From: Oxalobacteraceae bacterium
Lineage (GTDB): Bacteria; Pseudomonadota; Gammaproteobacteria; Burkholderiales; Burkholderiaceae_D
Length of the DNA: 58,241 nt
Direction: 5' to 3'
Assembly: GCA_021298555.1 (NCBI GenBank)
Contig: JAJTGE010000013.1
Location: forward strand, 1 to 58,241
Every line of letters begins with the position of its first letter. The stretch's first letter is position 1. The position numbers and the translations under genes were made by a program. Positions 49,627-58,241 of this stretch are shown piece after piece. Under the pieces are notes generated by a model that made no database searches, had not been told where the DNA came from, and was given only the letters and a program-made list of their open reading frames with translations.

Positions 49627-52497
49627 CTAAGCGCGCTTTTTCTCTTTTTTCTTGAACAAGAGATCAGCAAGATATTTACCAGTGAAGCTGGCTGAATTTT
49701 TTGCGACTTGCTCAGGTGTTCCAGTAGCGATGATTTGTCCTCCACCAGCACCACCCTCGGGTCCTAAATCCACAACCCAATCGGCTGTTTTGATCACATC
49801 CAGGTTATGTTCAATAATAACCAGCGTATTTCCCTGATCGCGTAAACGATGGATCACTTTGAGCAAGAGCGCGATATCATGAAAATGTAAGCCAGTCGTC
49901 GGCTCATCGAGTATGTAAAGTGTTCGACCCGTGTCACGTTTTGATAACTCGAGGGACAATTTCACACGTTGCGCCTCGCCACCTGAGAGCGTGGTCGCGC
50001 TTTGACCTAGCCGTACATAACCCAGTCCGACATCAAGCAAGGTTTGCAGTTTGCGAGCGATCAGAGGAACGGGTTTGAAAAATACGTGCGCATCCTCGAC
50101 TGTCATGCCTAATATCTCGGAAATATTTTTTCCCTTGTACTGAATTTCTAAGGTCTCGCGGTTATAGCGTTTGCCGTGGCAGACATCGCAGGGGACGTAC
50201 ACGTCGGGCAGAAAGTGCATTTCAACTTTGATGACTCCATCGCCCTGACACGCTTCGCAGCGACCACCTTTGACATTAAAAGAAAAGCGGCCAGCAGAGT
50301 AGCCACGTTCTTTTGCTTGCGGCACAGTAGAAAATAAATCACGTATGGGTGTGAAAAGACCCGTGTAGGTCGCAGGGTTTGAACGAGGCGTGCGACCGAT
50401 AGGCGCCTGATCCACCGAAATCACTTTATCGAAATGCTCTAAGCCCGTCACGCTTTCATAGGTTGCGGGCTCAGCTTGTGATCCATATAAATGACGTGCG
50501 AGCACATGGTGCAGGGTGTCATTTATAAGTGTTGATTTACCTGAACCAGATACTCCAGTGACACAGGTTAACAAGCCTATAGGTAATTCCAACGTGACAG
50601 ATTTGAGATTGTTACCTTCAGCACCTTTGAGCACCAGCTGTTTTTTAGCGTCAAAAGCTGTGCGCTGCTCAGGAACTGCAATAGCTAATCGGCCATTGAG
50701 GTATTGAGCTGTCAGTGATTCTTTGTTTTTAAGTATGTCGTTGATGCTGCCCTGAGCCACGACTTCACCACCGTGTACGCCTGCGCCCATGCCCATGTCA
50801 ACCACATAGTCTGCGCTGCGTATAGCATCTTCATCATGTTCTACAACGAGTACAGTGTTACCGATATCTCTTAAGTGTTTAAGTGTAGTAATTAAGCGAT
50901 CGTTATCTCGCTGATGCAAGCCTATCGATGGTTCATCCAGTACATACATCACACCTGTTAATCCCGACCCAATCTGGGATGCTAATCGTATGCGCTGTGC
51001 TTCACCGCCAGAGAGCGTGTCGGCACTGCGATCCAGCGATAAATAATCCAAACCTACATTATTTAAAAATTTAAGTCGCGAAATTATCTCTTTGATTATT
51101 CGATCAGCGATTTCCTTTTTAGCGCCACGTAATTTTAGTGTCTCGAAAAACTCCAGCGAGCCGCGTAGCGGCATTTCAGCCACCTGAAAAATCGCGCGTT
51201 GCTGAGCGCCTTCCCCGACTTTTACAAAGCGGGCCTCAACCCGCAGCCGCGCTCCCTGGCATTCAGGGCATTCTTTTTCATTGATGAATTTCGCGAGCTC
51301 TTCTTTAACCGCCATCGAATCTGTTTCGTGATATCGGCGCTGAAGATTGTGAACTACACCTTCAAACGTATGTTCTTTAATGATGGTGCGGCCGCGTTCG
51401 TTGATATAAGCAAAAGGAATTTTTTCTTTACCTGAACCATAGAGAACAACTTGTTGCGCTTTTTCTGGCAAATTTTCAAACGGCACATCAAGATCAAATT
51501 CATAGTACTTAGCTAAAGAAGAAAGCATTTGAAAATAAAATTGATTACGTCTGTCCCAACCTTTGACAGCGCCTGATGCAAGCGAAAGATTGGGAAAGGC
51601 CACAATACGTTTGGGATCAAAAAATTCTATGTGTCCCAAGCCGTCACATTCCGGACATGCACCCATGGGATTATTGAAGGAGAATAATCGTGGCTCGAGT
51701 TCTTGCAATGAATAACCGCAGACTGGACATGCAAATTTATTTGAAAAAATATGTTCGCGACCAGTATCCATTTCTAGCGCGATAGCGCGCCCTTCAGCAA
51801 TGCGTATCGCAGTTTCAAAACTCTCGGCAAGTCGTTGTTTAATATCGCTGCGTATTTTTACGCGATCAATCACTACATCGATTGTGTGCTTCTCAGTTTT
51901 TTTGAGTTTGGGCAGATCATCAACTTCATAAATCTTGGCTGCATGGGTGCCACTTTGTATGCGAAAGCGAACGAAGCCTTGTGCCTGCATGGCTTCAAAT
52001 AAATCACTATGCTCGCCTTTGCGATTAGCCACAACCGGCGCCATAATCATGAGCTTGGTGTCTTCAGCCATAGCCATGACTGTATCGACCATTTGTGAAA
52101 CAGATTGCGCTGCGAGTGGATTTTCGTGATGTTCTGGGCAATAGGGTGTGCCTACACGCGCAAATAATAATCGAAGGTAGTCGTGTATTTCAGTAACGGT
52201 GCCTACGGTAGAGCGAGGATTGTGCGAGGTTGCTTTTTGTTCGATTGAAATCGCAGGCGACAATCCTTCTATCATGTCGACGTCTGGTTTTTCCATCAAC
52301 TGGAGAAATTGCCGCGCGTAAGCCGACAAAGATTCTACATATCGACGCTGGCCCTCAGCATAGAGTGTGTCGAAAGCTAATGATGATTTTCCAGATCCCG
52401 ATAATCCGGTGATCACTATGAGTTTATTGCGCGGCAGATCAAGACTGATATTTTTCAGGTTGTGTGTGCGTGCACCACGAATGCGAATTTCTTCCAT
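49627..52497 (-). CDS. uvrA: Excinuclease ABC subunit A
   Basis: UvrA recognises damage in nucleotide excision repair. The 956-residue product has two ABC ATPase modules: Walker [21 protein letters not shown] and [20 protein letters not shown], signatures [20 protein letters not shown] and [20 protein letters not shown]. Zinc modules with CPVCG...CPEC and CEAC...CDVC are present, as is the UvrB-interacting region. It is full length. It is divergent from ssb as in many Proteobacteria. No LexA box of the CTGT-N8-ACAG type was found in the intergenic region. Confidence 0.98.
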   Translation of the reverse strand: MEEIRIRGARTHNLKNISLDLPRNKLIVITGLSGSGKSSLAFDTLYAEGQRRYVESLSAYARQFLQLMEKPDVDMIEGLSPAISIEQKATSHNPRSTVGTVTEIHDYLRLLFARVGTPYCPEHHENPLAAQSVSQMVDTVMAMAEDTKLMIMAPVVANRKGEHSDLFEAMQAQGFVRFRIQSGTHAAKIYEVDDLPKLKKTEKHTIDVVIDRVKIRSDIKQRLAESFETAIRIAEGRAIALEMDTGREHIFSNKFACPVCGYSLQELEPRLFSFNNPMGACPECDGLGHIEFFDPKRIVAFPNLSLASGAVKGWDRRNQFYFQMLSSLAKYYEFDLDVPFENLPEKAQQVVLYGSGKEKIPFAYINERGRTIIKEHTFEGVVHNLQRRYHETDSMAVKEELAKFINEKECPECQGARLRVEARFVKVGEGAQQRAIFQVAEMPLRGSLEFFETLKLRGAKKEIADRIIKEIISRLKFLNNVGLDYLSLDRSADTLSGGEAQRIRLASQIGSGLTGVMYVLDEPSIGLHQRDNDRLITTLKHLRDIGNTVLVVEHDEDAIRSADYVVDMGMGAGVHGGEVVAQGSINDILKNKESLTAQYLNGRLAIAVPEQRTAFDAKKQLVLKGAEGNNLKSVTLELPIGLLTCVTGVSGSGKSTLINDTLHHVLARHLYGSQAEPATYESVTGLEHFDKVISVDQAPIGRTPRSNPATYTGLFTPIRDLFSTVPQAKERGYSAGRFSFNVKGGRCEACQGDGVIKVEMHFLPDVYVPCDVCHGKRYNRETLEIQYKGKNISEILGMTVEDAHVFFKPVPLIARKLQTLLDVGLGYVRLGQSATTLSGGEAQRVKLSLELSKRDTGRTLYILDEPTTGLHFHDIALLLKVIHRLRDQGNTLVIIEHNLDVIKTADWVVDLGPEGGAGGGQIIATGTPEQVAKNSASFTGKYLADLLFKKKEKKRA

Positions 52498-52911
52498 GCA
52501 GATGTCCAGACTAATTTACGCTCGCGTGAATGTTCTTTTGCTAAATAGTTAGCAAGTGATTGCGAGTCAACCCAACACTATAGCGGGTTTTCACTAGTGG
52601 CTACGTCTAGTACTGGATATCCTCTAGAACGAGAGCCAGATGACGTATTTTCGTGATCTCACGTGCATGATTGCGATACGCGTCCGTGTTTATTATTCGA
52701 TATTCGGAACGTATAGCCGTAATTAGCATCACTAATAAGACTTAGTCTAGTTAACTGTCTGATACCGTGTAAGCAATGGCATGAGTTCTTAGTCTCCTGG
52801 CATATAATGGAAACAACTGAAAAGCCTGTCTAAGTGAATTAATATCAGATTGGTTTTACGGATTCTCTGTTCCCCCTCTCGCTGAAATCAACCCCATCAC
52901 AGGAGAAAGCT
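52498..52911. promoter_or_regulatory. uvrA-ssb intergenic region, 414 bp
   Basis: I see no gene here. A good -10 on the plus strand, TATAAT at 52803-52808, could start ssb mRNA about 100 nt before its ATG, but the -35 is poor. The ssb ribosome binding site is CAGGAGA before ATG 52912. No SOS box was visible. In related Burkholderiales a major facilitator transporter gene usually lies between uvrA and ssb; no remnant is recognisable here. Confidence 0.45.
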
Positions 52912-53301
52912 ATGGCGTCGGTCAATAAAGTCATCATCGTTGGCAATTTAGGTCGAGATCCTGAGACGCGCTATATGCCTAGCGGTGATGCGATGACGAA
53001 CATTGCCAAGCTCGCTGAAATCGCTGGCCAGTACTTGAAAAAAGGCTCTCAGGTCTATGTCGAAGGAAAACTTCGCACACGCAAGTGGACAGACAAAGAC
53101 GGTATAGAAAAATATTCGACGGAAGTTATTGCCGATAGCATGCAAATGCTGGGCAGTCGCCAAGGCATGGGTGGTGGAAGTGCGGCTATGGACGATGCGA
53201 GTTACGGGTCAGCGCCAGCAAAAACGGCCGCATCTGGCGCGCGTGCTCCTGCCAAACAGGCGCCTAGCATGAGTGATATGGACGATGATATTCCGTTCTA
53301 A
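52912..53301 (+). CDS. ssb: Single-stranded DNA-binding protein, with internal in-frame deletion
   Basis: SSB coats single-stranded DNA in replication and repair. The N-terminus [20 protein letters not shown] and the segment [20 protein letters not shown] with [10 protein letters not shown] and MQMLGSR are typical, and the acidic tip MDDDIPF that binds partner proteins is intact. The product has only 129 residues. After Asn30-Ile31-Ala32 it continues with Lys33-Leu34 of KLAEIAG. About 29 residues that normally lie between (in E. coli the stretch with SESWRDK, TEWHRVV and F) are gone. This removes the equivalents of Trp40, Trp54 and Phe60, which stack on ssDNA. The frame is kept. The OB fold should be badly damaged unless another ssb exists or the deletion is an artefact. 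Confidence 0.92.
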   Translation: MASVNKVIIVGNLGRDPETRYMPSGDAMTNIAKLAEIAGQYLKKGSQVYVEGKLRTRKWTDKDGIEKYSTEVIADSMQMLGSRQGMGGGSAAMDDASYGSAPAKTAASGARAPAKQAPSMSDMDDDIPF

Positions 53302-53355
53302 CGTGCTGCAAGCCTAGTCTTGTAGCTAGTGCTAATTTTTTGTAGTTGACATTTT

Positions 53356-54105
53356 ATGGCCCGCCTGCCCAGATTGGTGGTGCCCAACCACCTACATCAC
53401 ATCATTGCTCGAGGTAATAACGATCAGCACATCGCGTTAGATGACGCTGATTGTCAGCAATTTCTTTCTTTCCTGCGTGAATCAGCACGGGTGGCTGGCA
53501 TAGCAGTGCACGCCTATGTCCTCATGCCTAGTCGTGTACAGCTAATGGCGACACCTGCCGATGCCTTGGGCTTGGGCCGGCTAATGCAGACAATCGGTCG
53601 TCATTACGTACCTTATTTCAATGCACGTCATGGGCGCAGCGGCAATTTGTGGGAAGGCCGGTTCCGCGCTACCGTGATTGATGCCGACACTTACTTTTTG
53701 GCATGTGCCCATTTGATAGAGCAGCAGCCAGTGGCTGCAGGCATAGTTTCAGACCCCTCGATGTACCGCTGGTCTAGCTACGCTCATCATTCTGGGCTTC
53801 ATCGTGAGGCTTGGTTAGCCGATCATCCGGCCTACTGGGCCCTGGGAAATACCCCATTTGAACGCGAAGCGGCGTATCACCAGCTAGCGCAAACGGCGTT
53901 ATCTGTGGATCGGATTGCTGAAATTGAGTCAGCTACGCGCAAGGCGTGGCCCTTGGGTTCAGAGGAATTTCTTCGACGCTTGGCCAAGCTCACCAGCCGA
54001 AGGCTGGAGCCGCAACGCCGGGGCCGCCCCCGGAAAGTGAGCACACCAGAAGAATCCCAGCCACAAGACTTTCCGGGGGCCGGCGCGCCATCTGCAAGGA
54101 AATAG
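53356..54105 (+). CDS. REP-associated tyrosine transposase (RAYT) homologue with lost catalytic residues
   Basis: This belongs to the IS200-like Y1 transposase fold. The 249-residue product matches the family over its length: MARLPRLVVPNHLHHIIARG, VHAYVLMP, GRHYVPYFNARHGRSGNLWE, GRFRATVIDADTYF, and a C-terminal ALGNTPFEREAAYH with an AT-hook-like RRGRPRK. The HUH motif, normally HVHL after MPN, reads SRVQL (Arg60, Gln62). The catalytic Tyr position in the RYIELNPVRAG motif reads HLIEQQPVAAG (Leu120). All three key residues are changed, yet the frame is open and the conserved surroundings persist. This suggests a domesticated DNA-binding protein rather than an active transposase. It lies directly upstream of gltB. 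Confidence 0.85.
   Translation: MARLPRLVVPNHLHHIIARGNNDQHIALDDADCQQFLSFLRESARVAGIAVHAYVLMPSRVQLMATPADALGLGRLMQTIGRHYVPYFNARHGRSGNLWEGRFRATVIDADTYFLACAHLIEQQPVAAGIVSDPSMYRWSSYAHHSGLHREAWLADHPAYWALGNTPFEREAAYHQLAQTALSVDRIAEIESATRKAWPLGSEEFLRRLAKLTSRRLEPQRRGRPRKVSTPEESQPQDFPGAGAPSARK
54027..54079. repeat. 12-bp inverted repeat in the 3' end of the RAYT gene
   Basis: CCCCCGGAAAGT (54027-54038) and its exact complement ACTTTCCGGGGG (54068-54079) flank 29 bases. Shorter hairpins (CCAGCC-GAA-GGCTGG near 53993-54008) lie just before. Palindromes next to a RAYT gene are the expected form of its REP substrate, but these overlap codons. Confidence 0.5.
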
Positions 54106-54170
54106 TCTGAGGCAGGGTTCTGGCCTTACTTTTGGGTAATGGATGCTCGCTAAAACCCAATCTAAACATA

Positions 54171-54240
54171 GTCTGACCCTATTTAATTTTTTTCTTGGCT
54201 GGGCTCGTCTTAATTATCTATCCGACCCTAATTTTTTTCA
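54171..54240. repeat. Two near-identical TCYGACCCTA-T-rich repeats upstream of gltB
   Basis: GTCTGACCCTATTTAATTTT (from 54171) and ATCCGACCCTAATTTTTTTC (54220-54239) are imperfect direct repeats about 50 bp apart in the 198-bp RAYT-gltB gap. From memory, GGGTCAGA-type motifs (the reverse complement) occur around RAYT genes in other Proteobacteria, so these may be old element ends. They now lie in the gltB promoter region and could affect its expression. Confidence 0.45.
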
Positions 54241-54303
54241 TTGCTCTGCTTTTTGCGTTGCACTATCCTCTCATTCTCTTTATTTATGCCGTGGAGTGCC
54301 GCG

Positions 54304-57300
54304 ATGAAAGCCCAAGGTTTATACGATCCTAGCAACGAGCACGACGCCTGCGGTGTAGGCTTTATTGCGCACATTAAAGGGCAGAAGAGCCACTCGATAG
54401 TTGAGCAAGGCCTGAAAATTCTTCACAACCTAGACCATCGGGGTGCAGTTGGAGCTGATCCCCTAATGGGCGACGGCGCAGGAATTTTGATTCAGCTGCC
54501 AGACCAGTACTATCGTGAAGAAATGGCCAAGCAAGGTGTAACGCTACCTCCGCCGGGCGAGTTCGGTGTCGGTATGGTTTTTCTTCCAAAAGAAAACGCA
54601 TCGCGCATCGCATGTGAGCAAGAAATAGAACGTGCGGTTCACGCAGAGTCGCAGGTGGTGTTGGGTTGGCGCGATGTACCTGTAAACCGCGATATGCCTA
54701 TGTCACCCACGGTTCGCGATAAAGAGCCCGTCATACGGCAAATTTTTATAGGCCGCGGTCAGGACATCATGGTGACTGATGCGTTAGAGCGCAAGCTTTA
54801 CGTCATCAGAAAATCATCAGGTCACGCCATTCAGGCATTGAATTTATTGCACGGAAAAGAATTTTTTGTTCCATCGATGTCAGCGCGCACCGTAGTCTAC
54901 AAAGGCTTGCTGTTGGCCGATCAGGTGGGTGTGTATTACAAAGATTTGCAAGACCCACGCTGTGTATCTGCGCTGGCTCTAGTGCACCAGCGATTTTCAA
55001 CCAACACCTTCCCTGAGTGGCCGCTCGCTCACCCGTATCGACTGCTGGCGCACAATGGCGAGATCAATACAGTCAAGGGTAACTTTAATTGGATGCGCGC
55101 ACGCGAAGGTGTCATGAAATCGGCCGTGCTTAACGACGATCTACAAAAATTATTCCCCTTAATTTATGAGGGTCAGTCGGACACAGCGTGCTTTGATAAT
55201 GCGCTTGAATTATTAGTGATGGCAGGCTATCCGATTGCGCAAGCCATGATGATGATGATTCCAGAAGCATGGGAAAACCATACGCTGATGGATGAAAATC
55301 GTCGCGCATTTTATGAATATCATGCTGCCATGATGGAGCCGTGGGATGGTCCTGCTGCCATGGCGTTTACTGATGGTCGTCATATAGGCGGAACGCTAGA
55401 CCGTAACGGTTTGCGCCCTGCACGTTACATCGTCACCGATGATGATTTGGTTGTGATGGCTTCCGAAACAGGTGTGTTGCCCATACCCGAATCAAAAATC
55501 ATCCAAAAATGGCGCCTGCAGCCAGGCAAAATGTTTTTGATCGACTTGGATGCTGGTCGCATTATTGATGATAAAGAACTCAAAGATACTTTTGCTAATG
55601 CTAAGCCGTACAAGCAATGGATAGATTCAGTTCGTATCAAACTTGACGATTTAAAGATAGAGCCTGAAGTTCGCACAGAGACAACAACGCTGCTAGATCG
55701 TCAGCAAGCATTTGGCTACACCCAGGAAGACATAAAATTTTTGATGTCACCTATGGCAGTGCAGGCAGAAGAGCCAACCGGTTCCATGGGTAATGATTCA
55801 CCGCTGGCTGTTATGTCGAACAAAAACAAACCGCTGTATAACTATTTCAAGCAGCTGTTTGCACAGGTGACCAATCCACCGATAGATCCCATACGTGAAG
55901 CAATGGTCATGTCGTTGGTGTCTTTCATAGGGCCCAAACCCAACCTGCTAGACACTAACAATATTAATCCGCCTATGCGGCTGGAAGTTTCGCAGCCAAT
56001 ACTTGATTACAAAGACATCACTCGCCTGCGCGCAATCAGCAGCTTCACGGGTGGAAAATTTCGATCATTTGAATTGGATATTTGCTACCCCTCAGCATGG
56101 GGTAAAGAGGGAGTGGAAGCTCGTCTTGCATCCTTGTGCGCACAAGCCGTAGACGCGGTGAAGTCGGGGCACAATATTTTGATTATCTCGGACCGCCATG
56201 TAGACAAAGACAATATTGCGATCCCTGCTTTGTTGGCGACATCAGCAGTGCATCAGCACTTAGTCAGCAAGGGCTTGCGCACCTCGGCGGGATTAGTAGT
56301 TGAGACGGGCTCAGCGCGGGAAACGCACCACTTTGCTTTGCTCGCAGGTTACGGTGCAGAAGCGATTCATCCTTACCTTGCTATGGATACGCTGTCTGAA
56401 ATGGCTAAGGGTTTGCCTGGCGATCTCGCACCTGAAAAAGCCATTTACAATTTCCAAAAAGCCATAGGCAAAGGTCTGCTCAAAGTATTTTCTAAGATGG
56501 GCATATCAACTTACATGTCCTACTGTGGCGCGCAGATATTTGAAGCGATAGGTTTAAACAAGTCGCTAGTCGATAAATATTTCAAAGGCACGGCATCCAA
56601 TGTGGAGGGCATCGGTGTTTTTGAAGTAGCCGAAGAGGCTTTGCGATTGCATCAACAAGCGTTTGGTAACGATCCTCTGCTCCTCAATTCACTCGATGCT
56701 GGCGGCGAGTATGCTTTCCGAGTACGCGGTGAAGATCACATGTGGACACCCGACGCGATTGCAAAACTACAGCATTCAACGCGAGCGAATAATTTCAGCA
56801 CGTACAAAGAATATGCGCAGATCATTAATGATCAATCCAAGCGTCATATGACCTTGCGCGGATTATTTGAATTCAAAATTGATCCTTCAAAAGCTATTTC
56901 TATAGATGAAGTCGAGCCAGCCAAGGAAATCGTCAAACGGTTTGCCACCGGCGCAATGTCACTGGGTTCTATTTCAACTGAAGCACATGCCACGCTTGCC
57001 ATTGCAATGAACCGTATTGGTGGCAAATCCAATACAGGCGAAGGTGGTGAGGATGAAAATCGCTACCGCAAAGAATTACGCGGCATCCCGATTAAAAAAG
57101 GTGACACCCTAGCATCCGTTATTGGCGAAGAGCAGGTTGAAGTGGATCTTCCTCTGTTAGATGGTGATTCCCTGCGTTCCAAAATCAAGCAGGTGGCGTC
57201 GGGTCGTTTCGGTGTTACAGCGGAATACCTGACATCGGCTGAGCAAATACAAATCAAAATGGCACAGGGCGCTAAGCCTGGTGAAGGCGGTCAACTACCT

Positions 57301-58241
57301 GGCCACAAGGTATCTGAATACATCGCCAAGCTGCGCTTCTCAGTGCCGGGTGTGGGTCTGATTTCGCCGCCGCCGCACCACGATATTTATTCCATTGAAG
57401 ATTTAGCCCAGCTGATTCACGATTTGAAAAACGTGAATCCTTTGGCCGATATTTCTGTCAAGTTGGTCTCTGAGGTGGGTGTAGGCACGGTTGCAGCGGG
57501 TGTTGCAAAAGCCAAGGCCGATCATGTAGTGATTGCAGGCCATGATGGTGGTACGGGTGCTTCACCGCTGTCATCTATCAAACACGCGGGCACGCCTTGG
57601 GAATTAGGTTTGGCCGAGACTCAGCAAACGTTGGTGCTGAATCAATTGCGCAGTCGCATACGCGTACAGACAGACGGTCAGATCAAAACAGGTCGCGATG
57701 TAGTGATAGGTGGTTTGCTGGGCGCTGATGAATTTGGTTTTGCGACTGCACCCCTCGTGGTGGAAGGTTGCATCATGATGCGTAAGTGCCACCTCAATAC
57801 ATGCCCGGTGGGCGTTGCTACGCAAGATCCTTTGTTGCGTGCAAAGTTTCAGGGCAAGCCGGAGTATGTAGTGAACTATTTCTTCTTCGTGGCAGAAGAA
57901 GCACGTCAAATCATGGCTCAGCTAGGCATACGCAAGTTTGAAGATCTCATAGGCCGTGCTGATCTTTTGGATAAATCAAGAGCTATCAGTCACTGGAAAG
58001 CCAAGGGGCTGGACTTTGGCAAGATTTTTTATCTACCCGATGTGCCCGCAGACCAGCCACGTCATCAGGTTTTGAAACAAGATCACGGTTTGGCCAAGGC
58101 GCTAGACCACAAGTTAATTGCTCAGGCGAGATCCGCAATAGATCGCGGTGAAAAAGTGTCGTTCATTTCTCCGGTCAAAAACCTCAATCGCACTGTGGGT
58201 GCCATGCTCTCAGGTGAGGTCGCGAAAAAATATGGTCATGA
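54304..58241 (+). CDS. gltB: Glutamate synthase (NADPH) large subunit, 3' end outside window
   Basis: GltB transfers the glutamine amide to 2-oxoglutarate to make glutamate, with GltD supplying electrons. 1312 codons are present, open to the window end, of about 1560. The Ntn-type glutaminase nucleophile is Cys16 in [10 protein letters not shown], which becomes the N-terminus after removal of a 15-residue propeptide. Further motifs are [34 protein letters not shown], the central domain [20 protein letters not shown], the FMN-domain [12 protein letters not shown] and [17 protein letters not shown], and the 3Fe-4S cluster cysteines in [18 protein letters not shown]. The ATG has GTGGAG upstream. 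No internal deletion is apparent. gltD is expected downstream. Confidence 0.97.
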   Translation, partial: MKAQGLYDPSNEHDACGVGFIAHIKGQKSHSIVEQGLKILHNLDHRGAVGADPLMGDGAGILIQLPDQYYREEMAKQGVTLPPPGEFGVGMVFLPKENASRIACEQEIERAVHAESQVVLGWRDVPVNRDMPMSPTVRDKEPVIRQIFIGRGQDIMVTDALERKLYVIRKSSGHAIQALNLLHGKEFFVPSMSARTVVYKGLLLADQVGVYYKDLQDPRCVSALALVHQRFSTNTFPEWPLAHPYRLLAHNGEINTVKGNFNWMRAREGVMKSAVLNDDLQKLFPLIYEGQSDTACFDNALELLVMAGYPIAQAMMMMIPEAWENHTLMDENRRAFYEYHAAMMEPWDGPAAMAFTDGRHIGGTLDRNGLRPARYIVTDDDLVVMASETGVLPIPESKIIQKWRLQPGKMFLIDLDAGRIIDDKELKDTFANAKPYKQWIDSVRIKLDDLKIEPEVRTETTTLLDRQQAFGYTQEDIKFLMSPMAVQAEEPTGSMGNDSPLAVMSNKNKPLYNYFKQLFAQVTNPPIDPIREAMVMSLVSFIGPKPNLLDTNNINPPMRLEVSQPILDYKDITRLRAISSFTGGKFRSFELDICYPSAWGKEGVEARLASLCAQAVDAVKSGHNILIISDRHVDKDNIAIPALLATSAVHQHLVSKGLRTSAGLVVETGSARETHHFALLAGYGAEAIHPYLAMDTLSEMAKGLPGDLAPEKAIYNFQKAIGKGLLKVFSKMGISTYMSYCGAQIFEAIGLNKSLVDKYFKGTASNVEGIGVFEVAEEALRLHQQAFGNDPLLLNSLDAGGEYAFRVRGEDHMWTPDAIAKLQHSTRANNFSTYKEYAQIINDQSKRHMTLRGLFEFKIDPSKAISIDEVEPAKEIVKRFATGAMSLGSISTEAHATLAIAMNRIGGKSNTGEGGEDENRYRKELRGIPIKKGDTLASVIGEEQVEVDLPLLDGDSLRSKIKQVASGRFGVTAEYLTSAEQIQIKMAQGAKPGEGGQLPGHKVSEYIAKLRFSVPGVGLISPPPHHDIYSIEDLAQLIHDLKNVNPLADISVKLVSEVGVGTVAAGVAKAKADHVVIAGHDGGTGASPLSSIKHAGTPWELGLAETQQTLVLNQLRSRIRVQTDGQIKTGRDVVIGGLLGADEFGFATAPLVVEGCIMMRKCHLNTCPVGVATQDPLLRAKFQGKPEYVVNYFFFVAEEARQIMAQLGIRKFEDLIGRADLLDKSRAISHWKAKGLDFGKIFYLPDVPADQPRHQVLKQDHGLAKALDHKLIAQARSAIDRGEKVSFISPVKNLNRTVGAMLSGEVAKKYGH

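Noticed and set aside
53331-53356. Upstream partner of the T-rich repeats before the RAYT gene
   Set aside because: GTGCTAATTTTTTG shares only the AATTTTTT tract with the downstream copies and lacks the GACCCTA core, so an element boundary is not supported.
54374-55676. Several short minus-strand frames inside gltB
   Set aside because: They are all antisense to a continuous and well conserved gltB frame.

Overview
The window is a chromosomal segment of a betaproteobacterium of the order Burkholderiales. Protein sequences and gene order look closest to Oxalobacteraceae-type genomes; this placement rests on remembered family sequences, not on a search. It begins inside tuf and ends inside gltB.

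Layout. (1) 1-14.7 kb, plus strand: the end of tuf, then the S10, spc and alpha ribosomal protein operons in standard order (rpsJ to rplQ, with secY, infA, rpmJ and rpoA), closed by a strong intrinsic terminator. (2) 14.7-18.6 kb: a NodI/NodJ-type ABC exporter, cutA and dsbD. (3) 18.7-22.2 kb: a 1-Cys peroxiredoxin, an unrecognised Ser/Thr-rich protein, hemB and engB; a structured plus-strand element with its own terminator lies between the last two. (4) 22.3-28.1 kb: cytochrome c4, the system II cytochrome c maturation genes resB and ccsB, and the periplasmic methionine sulfoxide reductase pair msrP/msrQ. (5) 28.1-32.4 kb: lysA with a small lptM-like lipoprotein gene, cyaY and mrcA. (6) 32.7-40.7 kb: the type IV pilus assembly operon pilMNOPQ followed by aroK, aroB and dgt. 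(7) 40.7-47.5 kb, minus strand: an HIBCH-type crotonase, then the LPS/Kdo operon kdsD-kdsC-lptC-lptA-lptB-rpoN-hpf. (8) 47.6-54.1 kb: a KefB-type antiporter, uvrA, ssb and a degenerate REP-associated transposase. (9) 54.3 kb to the end: gltB, incomplete.

Most genes are ordinary housekeeping genes and there is no CRISPR array, prophage, tRNA or rRNA. The most unusual signal is a set of internal deletions in otherwise well conserved genes. rplC lacks about 57 codons in frame. ssb lacks about 29 codons in frame, including the ssDNA-stacking aromatics. resB lacks about 20 codons and is split into two reading frames that overlap by ATGA. They could be assembly or amplification artefacts, or a real feature of this lineage; the sequence alone cannot decide. 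Other points of interest are a RAYT transposase that has lost both HUH histidines and its tyrosine yet keeps an open frame, repeats related to RAYT ends in front of gltB, a probable rearrangement placing an LPS-uvrA-ssb block between dgt and rayT-gltB, a perfect 24-bp palindrome between tuf and rpsJ, and a possible unassigned small RNA between hemB and engB.
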